Assembly: GCA_947454705.1 (NCBI GenBank)
Contig: CANGKZ010000010.1
Span: 62,001-126,000, forward strand
Source: Verrucomicrobiota bacterium
Lineage (GTDB): Bacteria > Verrucomicrobiota > Verrucomicrobiia > Limisphaerales > UBA9464
Reading direction: 5' to 3'
DNA: 64,000 nt
Below are positions 56,728-64,000 of this stretch, piece by piece. The notes beneath the pieces were generated by a model. It did no database searches and was not told the origin of the DNA. It saw only the letters and a program-made list of their open reading frames with translations. The translations under genes and the position numbers were made by a program. Positions within the stretch are counted from its first letter, which is position 1, and the number at the start of each line of letters is the position of its first letter.

Positions 56728-58056
56728 TTACCGCAGGGTACCGACCGCATAATCCAGACCATTGTTACGAATCCGGAGGTCGTGAATCGCGACCGCAACT
56801 CCAATCTCCGCGCGGGTTTGGTTCAGCTCGGCCTGGTTGAGTTCAACAATGGAGGACAGCCCCTGGTCAAATCGAAGTCGGGCCAAGGCCAGTGCATTCT
56901 GGGCGCTTTCTGCGAGGGTTTTGGAAAGGCTGAGTGTTTCGTGGGCCTGTTGCAGTTCCAACCAGGCCAGTTTCACTTCGCGAACCACGCGAAGCTCCGC
57001 CTCTGACACTCCAGCGGCGACCGATTCCGCGAGGCGAAGTGCCTCCTTCTCACGGGCCCGGTAAAGCCCACCGCCAAACAGGGGAATGGAAAGGTTGAGA
57101 CCCGCCGCGGCGTAGTCGTGACCAAAGTGATCATCATGGACTGGACTCACTCCGGCAGCGCCGAAGGCAGTAAGCGTGGGGAGCTGCTGTCCACCCACCG
57201 CCGCAGCATGCCGACGTGCCGAGTCCCGGTTCAGGCGTAGGCCGACCAAATCTGGTCGTGCCGCCAACGCCCGGGCGACGAGTCGTCCGGACTCCTCCTG
57301 AGGGGGAGCTGGAACCGGCTCCTCGCTGAGGACGACTCCGTATTCCACATCCGGACCGGGCCCCATCAGCAAGGCCAACACCGCACGCGCTCCTTTTACA
57401 TCGGCACCTGCGCGACTGACCATCAACCTCGCCTCGTCCACACCCACCCGCGCGAATTGAGCATCCAGATCCGACCGGAGCCGGTTGCTCGCAAGCAACG
57501 AAACCTGCTCATAAAGCTGCTGTCGGGCCGTGAGTGTTGCCGAGGCGACCGCCGCCACGGAGGAGGCACGCAACACACCGAAGTAAGCCGCATCCACCTC
57601 AAGCAGGATCTGCTGTCGGGTCGCAATCACATTGGTCGAAGCGGACTGGGCCTCGAGCCGAGCGGCGGCAACCTGGTTCGCGGTCCGGCCAAAATCCGTG
57701 ATCAATTGGGAAACGGTTCCTCCCACGCCGGCCCGCTCATAGACACCCGGCGCATTCAGACTGCCGGCGGCGATGTGAATTCCTTCCGGCTGATCCGTCC
57801 CCACCGCGGTCACCGAGCCTGAAATCTGGGGGAACCACGCGGAGCGTTCCTGCAGCAACCGCTGACGGGAGGCGGCCGAACGCAGCTCCGCGACGGAGAT
57901 ACGGGGATGCGACGCAATGGCACGTTCGCGAGCCTGTTTGAGCGTCAGCACCGGCGTCATCCCCCGTTCCGAGGGATCTGTTGCACCCAAGGTGGGACTG
58001 GGGAAAAGGAGCGCGCCGACCAGGCAGCGAAAGGCAAGAAGCTGAAGCCGATTCAT
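56728..58056 (-). CDS. TolC-like outer membrane efflux protein
   Basis: Signal peptide; two OEP-like repeats ('ARERAIASHPRISVAELRSAASRQRLLQERSAWFPQISGS', 'LARLRFDQGLSSIVELNQAELNQTRAEI'). Confidence 0.92.
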   Translation of the reverse strand: MNRLQLLAFRCLVGALLFPSPTLGATDPSERGMTPVLTLKQARERAIASHPRISVAELRSAASRQRLLQERSAWFPQISGSVTAVGTDQPEGIHIAAGSLNAPGVYERAGVGGTVSQLITDFGRTANQVAAARLEAQSASTNVIATRQQILLEVDAAYFGVLRASSVAAVASATLTARQQLYEQVSLLASNRLRSDLDAQFARVGVDEARLMVSRAGADVKGARAVLALLMGPGPDVEYGVVLSEEPVPAPPQEESGRLVARALAARPDLVGLRLNRDSARRHAAAVGGQQLPTLTAFGAAGVSPVHDDHFGHDYAAAGLNLSIPLFGGGLYRAREKEALRLAESVAAGVSEAELRVVREVKLAWLELQQAHETLSLSKTLAESAQNALALARLRFDQGLSSIVELNQAELNQTRAEIGVAVAIHDLRIRNNGLDYAVGTLR

Positions 58057-61000
58057 GACAAGACCTCCGTTCCTCCAACCGGCTGGCCGGAATTCGCGAT
58101 GCCCCTGCCGTACCAAAGCAGGTAACCCGCGGGAACCAGGAATACGGTGAGCACCACGGAGACGCCGAGCCCCCCAAGGATCGCCCGGGCGAGCGGCGCA
58201 TAGGCCTCGCTGCCCGTGCCCAATTTGAGCGCCATCGGAAGCAGCCCGATCAGCGTGGCCAGCGAGGTCATCAGCACCGGCCTCAACCGCACCCGGCAGG
58301 CGCGTGCCACGGCCTCACGCGTGGGCATTCCATCCTCCCGGAGCCGGTGGGTGAATTCGACGATGAGAATGCTGTTGGAGACCACAATTCCCACCATCAT
58401 CACGATTCCCATGAGCGACATGATGTTGAGCGTGGTGCCGGTGACCGCGAGAACCAGCAACACACCGGTGAGCCCCGTGGGCACCGCCAGGAGGATGAGC
58501 AGCGGGTCCACGAACGACTTGAACTGCGCAACCAGGATCAGATAGACGAGCAGCACGGAAAGAATCAGGCCGGAGCCGAAGCTGCGGAATGACGATTCCA
58601 TGCCAACGACGCTGCCGCGAATTGCAACGCGAAGTCCCTCAGGCAGGTCGAGTCCGGCAACGACCGGCTTGATTCGCGACGACAGCTCACCGAGGTCCTC
58701 GCCCGTTGGCGCAACATAGACGTCGATGACGCGGCGCAGCTGGTAGTGATCCACCTCCGTTGGCGAAACACCCCGACTGATCTTACCCACCGCGTCCAAG
58801 CGGGTGGCCACCGGTCGACCGGCAGCTCGAAGCGGAATGGACTTCAGACTGTCCAGATCGCTGATATGCCCCTCGGGATACTGAACGGTGAGCATGTAGT
58901 CGTTCCCGGTTTTCGGGTCGATCCAGAAACTGGGTGCAATCATGCCATCGGAAGTCAGTGCAGTAATCACGTTGTGGAGCACCTCCTTCTCGTTGAGTCC
59001 GAGGGCCGCCGCTCGTTCCCGGTCCACGTCGAGGTGCAGCGCGGGGGCATCCACGTCCTGGGGAATCAGCACATCGGCCACCCCGGGCATGTTGCGAAGG
59101 TCCATCGCCAGGCGGCTGGCAACACGATGCGCCTCCTCCAGGTTGGAGCCACTGATCTGAATGTCGATGGGCGCCGGCAAGCCAAGATTCAGCACCGCAT
59201 CCACAAGGCCGCCCGACTGCAGGTATGCCGTGATCTCCGGCATTTCCCGCCTCAGCCGCGTGCGAACCCGTTCCATGTATTCGAAGCTCCCGCCGTGGTG
59301 GTGCTCCTTGAGACCGACTTGAACGAACGCCGAATGCTGTCCCGAGTTGCTGGTGTAGATCGCCGAGAAATCCGGAGTCAGTCCGATGTTGGCCACCACG
59401 AGTTCAAGATCCTCCGCGGGGATTTCGGTGCGGACCAATTCCTCCACCCGTTGCACCAGAGCCTCGGTCGATTCGATTCGGGTGCCAGTCGCCGCCTTGA
59501 GATTGATCACGAACTGGCCGGGATCCGTACGCGGGAAATATGCGGTTCCAACCAAAGGATAGAGACCAAGGCTCAAGACGAACAAACCCAGGATACCCAC
59601 CACCGTCGAGCGCGGCCGATTCAACGCCCAGTCAAGCCATCCATCGTACCGATTGAGGAAGGAGTCGAATCCCGAGTTGAACCGGGAATGAACACGTTCC
59701 AGAAGGGATCCCCCTCCTGCGCCGTGTCCATGCCCCCCTTCGAGAAAGCGCGCGCAAAACAGCGGAACAACGGTCATCGCGACCACGTACGAGGCAAAGA
59801 GCGACAGCACGACGGCGAGGGCGAGAGCGGAAAACAGAAACCGGCTCACCCCGCTGAGAAACGTGACAGGAAAGAACACCACCACCGTGGTCAGCGTCGC
59901 GGCGAGCACCGGCAGAGCCACCTCCGTTCCGCCCTTTTCGGCGGCCACGCGTGGCGTTTCACCGAGTTCGAGATGCCGGTAGATGTTTTCCAGCACCACC
60001 ACCGAGTTGTCGATGAGACGGGAAAAGGCGAGAGCAAGTCCACCGAGGATCATGGTGTTGATGGTTCCGCCACCGGCGAACAAGGCGATGAAGGTTGCGA
60101 GGGCGGACAACGGCACGGACAGAAACACTCCAACGGTGGCCTTGGGGCTTCCGAGAAACAGCAGGATCATCGCTCCCGTTAGCGCCAGTCCGATGAAACC
60201 TTCGTGCAGCAGATTCTCGATCGCCGTTTTCACAAACACCGACTGATCGAACACCACTCGCGTCACCAGTTCCTTGGGCACATCCGTAAGCTTGCGAACC
60301 GCCTCCTGAATTCCATCCACCACCGCAATGGTGTTCGCATCCCCTCCCTGTTTCAGGACCGGGAGATAAACCGACCGCTGGCCATCCACACGCACCACAT
60401 TGTTCTGAATGGCCGCGGCATCCACCGCCCTGCCCACGTCCGCCACGAGCACCGAGGACTGGCCCGCGGTGTGCAGCGGAATCCGGTTGATGTCGGCAAC
60501 GGTCGGCACCATTGCGTTGGCGTAGAGGTTGTAGTCGTACGGCCCCAGGCGCACGTCGCCCGCCGGGAGAATCAAGTTGGCTTCGTTCACCGCGCGGACC
60601 ACGTCCATGACACTCAACTGGTGCGCCTCAAGTTTGATCGGGTCCACGTACACCTGAATCTGCCGGTAGCGTCCACCGAACGGCTGTGGAACCGACGCTC
60701 CCGGGACACCGGCCACCTGGTTTCGGACGGTGAACTGCCCCGCGTCGCGCAGCCGGGTTTCATCCAACCCGGCACCCTTGAGCGTGATGAGGCATACCGG
60801 AAGGCTGGAGGCATCAAATTTGAGCACCACGGGCGGCAGGGTCCCCGGCGGGAGACGGCGGAGATTCGCCATGGCCAGATTTGCAATCGAGGTCACGGCG
60901 GAGTCCGGATTGGACCCCGGCTGAAAGTAGATCTTGATCAGGCTTACCCCGGGAAGAGACCGGGATTCCATGTGGTCCACTCCCGAGGCGAGGGTGAAGA

Positions 61001-61202
61001 AGCGTTCAAATCTTCCCGTGATATCCGCCTCAATCTGCTCCGGAGGCATGCCGGAGTAGAAGGTTGCCACCACCACGACCGGGATCTTGACCTCCGGGAA
61101 GAGATCCACCGGCATTCGAATCAGACAACTGGCGCCGATCACCGTGGTGATCAAACAAATCACGATGATGAAGTAGGGAAAGCGGATGGAAAAGCGCGAC
61201 AT
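58053..61202 (-). CDS. RND efflux transporter, AcrB/HAE1-like
   Basis: 1049 aa; 'MSRFSIRFPYFIIVICLITTVIGASCLIRMPVDLFPEVKIPVVVVATFYSGMPPEQIE'; 4-bp ATGA overlap with the tolC-like gene. Confidence 0.96.
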   Translation of the reverse strand: MSRFSIRFPYFIIVICLITTVIGASCLIRMPVDLFPEVKIPVVVVATFYSGMPPEQIEADITGRFERFFTLASGVDHMESRSLPGVSLIKIYFQPGSNPDSAVTSIANLAMANLRRLPPGTLPPVVLKFDASSLPVCLITLKGAGLDETRLRDAGQFTVRNQVAGVPGASVPQPFGGRYRQIQVYVDPIKLEAHQLSVMDVVRAVNEANLILPAGDVRLGPYDYNLYANAMVPTVADINRIPLHTAGQSSVLVADVGRAVDAAAIQNNVVRVDGQRSVYLPVLKQGGDANTIAVVDGIQEAVRKLTDVPKELVTRVVFDQSVFVKTAIENLLHEGFIGLALTGAMILLFLGSPKATVGVFLSVPLSALATFIALFAGGGTINTMILGGLALAFSRLIDNSVVVLENIYRHLELGETPRVAAEKGGTEVALPVLAATLTTVVVFFPVTFLSGVSRFLFSALALAVVLSLFASYVVAMTVVPLFCARFLEGGHGHGAGGGSLLERVHSRFNSGFDSFLNRYDGWLDWALNRPRSTVVGILGLFVLSLGLYPLVGTAYFPRTDPGQFVINLKAATGTRIESTEALVQRVEELVRTEIPAEDLELVVANIGLTPDFSAIYTSNSGQHSAFVQVGLKEHHHGGSFEYMERVRTRLRREMPEITAYLQSGGLVDAVLNLGLPAPIDIQISGSNLEEAHRVASRLAMDLRNMPGVADVLIPQDVDAPALHLDVDRERAAALGLNEKEVLHNVITALTSDGMIAPSFWIDPKTGNDYMLTVQYPEGHISDLDSLKSIPLRAAGRPVATRLDAVGKISRGVSPTEVDHYQLRRVIDVYVAPTGEDLGELSSRIKPVVAGLDLPEGLRVAIRGSVVGMESSFRSFGSGLILSVLLVYLILVAQFKSFVDPLLILLAVPTGLTGVLLVLAVTGTTLNIMSLMGIVMMVGIVVSNSILIVEFTHRLREDGMPTREAVARACRVRLRPVLMTSLATLIGLLPMALKLGTGSEAYAPLARAILGGLGVSVVLTVFLVPAGYLLWYGRGIANSGQPVGGTEVLS

Positions 61203-61242
61203 GACGGGTGCAGGGAAAAAGAAGTTCGGAACGACAGTCAGC

Positions 61243-62010
61243 TCAGTCTGGGCGAGTCAGCCCCGGCCCGCGGGCCGGTGGCGGAGCTTCGGCGCGAAGC
61301 AACACTCGAAGTCGCTCAAGGACATCTCCGGGAGCGGAACACGCGTCGATCAGCTCCTGCTCGCGCGACATCAATCGCCCAGCAACCGCGGGCAGTGCGC
61401 CCCCGATCTCCGGTGGAATCGAAATCACCCCATGGACATCTCCGTGCAACCAGTCGCCGGACTCCACCTTCAACCCCGCGACCTCCACCGCGCGCCCCAC
61501 GTCCACCACATGCGCGTAGGCGTGCGAGACCGAAACCGTCCCGGAATAAACCGCCAATCCAAGCCGGCCAATCGATTCCACGTCCCGCACCGCACCATCC
61601 GTCATCACTCCCACCACCCCCATGGCCCGAAGAATGGCGGCATGCACCTGACCAATGAAGCTTCCCGCCGACGCGCCCGCATCGAGATCCTGAATCACGA
61701 CCACGCGCGGTTCGGGCACGGCCAGGACAGCATCCCACCATCGCGTATCCTCGAGATAACGGTGTCCATCCAGGGCCGGCCCCACGCTGCGGATTCGCAT
61801 CGTCACCGCATGGCCCACCATCGTGGACCGGGGCACGATTTGAGCCCGGAGGGTCGGAAGCGTGTAGCCCTCGTTGCGAAGCCGCACGGCGAAGGTTTCC
61901 ACCGCGTTGCACAAAGTGGGCGTGTTGAACCGCCGCAGATCCGCGAGCAGTTCGGGGGGCATTGATGGTTTCATTTTTGGGACCAGGGTGGAAATTTGAT
62001 TGGCAGTCAT
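61243..62010 (-). CDS. RraA-like/4-hydroxy-4-methyl-2-oxoglutarate aldolase family protein
   Basis: 'MGVVGVMTDGAVRDVESIGRLGLAVYSGTVSVSH...GLKVESGDWLHGDVHGVISIPPEI'; 4-bp overlap with the hlyD-like gene. Confidence 0.85.
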   Translation of the reverse strand: MTANQISTLVPKMKPSMPPELLADLRRFNTPTLCNAVETFAVRLRNEGYTLPTLRAQIVPRSTMVGHAVTMRIRSVGPALDGHRYLEDTRWWDAVLAVPEPRVVVIQDLDAGASAGSFIGQVHAAILRAMGVVGVMTDGAVRDVESIGRLGLAVYSGTVSVSHAYAHVVDVGRAVEVAGLKVESGDWLHGDVHGVISIPPEIGGALPAVAGRLMSREQELIDACSAPGDVLERLRVLLRAEAPPPARGPGLTRPD

Positions 62011-63233
62011 TGGCCCCGAAGCTCGTCCCGAAGTCGGTACTCCACCGGCTGCCCCGGCCGGACTCGCGCCCCCCCGCCCACCACCACGAGTTCGCCCTCC
62101 TCGACGCCTTTCAACACCTCCACGCGCACCGGCGTCTCCAACCCACCCTGAATCACGCGCTCGGCGACCCGCCCTTCGTGATCAATCGCAAGGACTGACA
62201 TCCGCTCCCCCTTCCGGGAAATCGCCTCCACCGGAACGTACAACACCTGGGATCGCGTCCGGGCATTCACCACCGCGGTGGCATAGGTGCCCGGGATCAA
62301 CGCGCCGTCGGAATTCGCCACATCCGCTTCCACCATCATGGCACGCCCCACGGTGGTGACCTCACCGGAAACCCGTTCAATCCGGCCGGAGTAGATTCGC
62401 GAATCCACCCGGATCTCCACCGCATCGCCAGGATGAATCGATCCAATCTGCCCCACCGACACCGCAAAGGCGCAACGCAGACGGTCGAGTTGAACCAATC
62501 GAAGCAGGGGACGCGCCTGCCCGCTGGGGGACGGACCGCCCTGAACAAAATCCCCGGGGCTGGCATCCAGGCGGGACACGACACCGGCAAACGGCGCGGT
62601 GATTTGTGTGTCCGCCTCCATGGCCGCGAAGCGTTTCAGTTCCGCACGTGAGACCTCGAGCTGGCTTTGGGCGGTCGCCAGCGTCGCCGCGGCGGCACGC
62701 TCTCGGGACACCGCGGAGTCCAGTTCCTGACCGGCGAGCAGTTTGGGATTCTTCTCCACCACGGCCGACAGGCGGGATCGAACCTGGTGCGCCTCCTCAA
62801 ACAATGCGCGGGCCCTCTCCAACTCCCCTTCGCTTCGCGACACCGTCGCTTCAGCGCGCGCGCGATCCTCGCGCAGCAGCGGGACATCCAGCTCCGCCAA
62901 CACCTGCCCTGCCTTCACACGATCCCCAAGATCAACGGCAAGCCGTTTCACGTAACCGGCCACACGGGCTTGAAGATCCACCGAAAACCACGGTTTCAAC
63001 TCCGCCTGAAACGACAGCGTCTGCACCACGGCCCCGCGCTGCACCCGCTGGGCCAGAACCACGGACCGGTTCGTAGAGGTCGAACCCACAACGCCAGAGA
63101 CGGGCTCGCGTCGGCATCCGATCACCGCGGACGCGCCGATCAACAACCCCGCCAACGGGGCACGCCATCCGCGCGGCCGCTGGCGTGGATTCGGTTCGGA
63201 CAATGGGAAACAGGAAATGCTGGGAGTGAACAT
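62007..63233 (-). CDS. RND membrane fusion protein (HlyD/AcrA-like), possible lipoprotein
   Basis: 'LLIGASAVIGCRREP' lipobox-like; 'VARVAGYVKRLAVDLGDRVKAGQVLAELD'-type lipoyl region; start placed at MFTPSI. Confidence 0.92.
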   Translation of the reverse strand: MFTPSISCFPLSEPNPRQRPRGWRAPLAGLLIGASAVIGCRREPVSGVVGSTSTNRSVVLAQRVQRGAVVQTLSFQAELKPWFSVDLQARVAGYVKRLAVDLGDRVKAGQVLAELDVPLLREDRARAEATVSRSEGELERARALFEEAHQVRSRLSAVVEKNPKLLAGQELDSAVSRERAAAATLATAQSQLEVSRAELKRFAAMEADTQITAPFAGVVSRLDASPGDFVQGGPSPSGQARPLLRLVQLDRLRCAFAVSVGQIGSIHPGDAVEIRVDSRIYSGRIERVSGEVTTVGRAMMVEADVANSDGALIPGTYATAVVNARTRSQVLYVPVEAISRKGERMSVLAIDHEGRVAERVIQGGLETPVRVEVLKGVEEGELVVVGGGARVRPGQPVEYRLRDELRGQ

Positions 63234-64000
63234 TAGGTGGGAGATGAAGGAGAAGAGTCGGAGCTCGGGGCGGTCTCCTTGGAAACGCGCGGAAGGTGAA
63301 CGCGGAAACAACTGCCGCGTCCTTCAACGCTTTCCACCTCAACCCGACCTCGATGCACCGCGCAGATGGACCGGACAATCGAAAGTCCAATCCCAGATCC
63401 CCCTCCCTCCCGGTTTCGGGAGGCATCCACGCGAAAAAAACGTTCAAACACCCGCGGCAGGGCCGAGGCGGGAATTCCGATGCCGGTGTCCCGCACCTCA
63501 AGCACGGCCTCGGTCTCGGTGCCGCGAACCAGAATCGACACGCTCCCGCCCGCTGGGGTGTATTTGAAAGCGTTGTCGAGCAGGTTGACGATCACCTGCT
63601 TCAAACGGGCCCGGTCCCCTTCGATCCAGATGCCTTCGCGAAGCATGAGCTGCACTGCAGAGTCGCAGGACAACTTCAACCCCTTGTCCTCGGCCAAAAG
63701 GCGCATCTGCTCCGCGGTCGAGCTCGCCAGAAAACTTAGGTCCAGCGGAGTCCACTCGGTGTGAATTCTTCCAGCATCCAGCCGCGACAAGGCGAACAGG
63801 TTCTCCACAAGCTTCGCCAGCCGCTCCACTTCATCGAGCAGTGATGCGACGGAATCCCGGAACCGGCCATGGGTGGATTCCCGATTCAGAGCCTCCAGCT
63901 CCCCACGCAGCACCGTCAGCGGAGTCCGCAGCTCATGGGAGGCGTCATCCAGAAAACGACGATTGTACTGAAAGGCCTCGTCCAGCCGCGCAATCATCCG
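63233..64000 (-). CDS. Sensor histidine kinase (5' end beyond window)
   Basis: 'RRFLDDASHELRTPLTVLRGELEAL' HisKA; 'QVIVNLLDNAFKYTPAGGSVSILV', 'DTGIGIPASALPRVFERFFRVDASRNREGGGSGIGLSIV' HATPase. Confidence 0.95.
   Translation of the reverse strand, partial: RMIARLDEAFQYNRRFLDDASHELRTPLTVLRGELEALNRESTHGRFRDSVASLLDEVERLAKLVENLFALSRLDAGRIHTEWTPLDLSFLASSTAEQMRLLAEDKGLKLSCDSAVQLMLREGIWIEGDRARLKQVIVNLLDNAFKYTPAGGSVSILVRGTETEAVLEVRDTGIGIPASALPRVFERFFRVDASRNREGGGSGIGLSIVRSICAVHRGRVEVESVEGRGSCFRVHLPRVSKETAPSSDSSPSSPT

Noticed and set aside
63233-64000. PhoR partner for the Pho island
   Set aside because: The kinase overlaps the efflux operon by 1 bp and is far from pst; it is more likely dedicated to the RND system. 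No phoB/phoR was found in the window.

Overview
The window is high-GC chromosomal DNA, probably from a Verrucomicrobia-type bacterium. That assignment is inferred from the DUF1559-like pseudopilins, a PEP-CTERM protein, '-RFYR' C-terminal modules and the abundant intergenic repeats; no rRNA or marker tree was available. About 40 protein genes can be supported. No rRNA, CRISPR array or transposase was found, and I recognised no tRNA by eye.

Main blocks:
(1) 0.1-4 kb: pseudopilin, kdsD, lysC.
(2) 4-22 kb: a PEP-CTERM P-domain protein and a giant (~4400 aa) secreted mosaic protein, downstream of a propeller-type sensor kinase and a LuxR-type regulator.
(3) 22-34 kb: housekeeping and miscellaneous genes.
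(4) 34-40 kb: a MacAB-like exporter with two permease paralogs.
(5) 42-48 kb: a glycosyltransferase cluster.
(6) 47.9-56.6 kb: a co-oriented block porin-pstS-pstC-pstA-pstB-phoU-olsB-like-olsA-like-GT2, which looks like a phosphate-starvation/membrane-remodelling island.
(7) 56.7-64 kb: a tightly overlapping histidine kinase-HlyD-RraA-like-RND-TolC operon.

Most notable signals: the Pho island with 11-bp-periodic candidate Pho boxes and large intergenic hairpins; a giant protein with 11 discoidin-like units, a ~1.1 kb composite tandem repeat and an RCC1-like propeller inserted inside another domain; and intergenic repeat modules with compensatory stem changes that occupy all five convergent gene junctions in the window.
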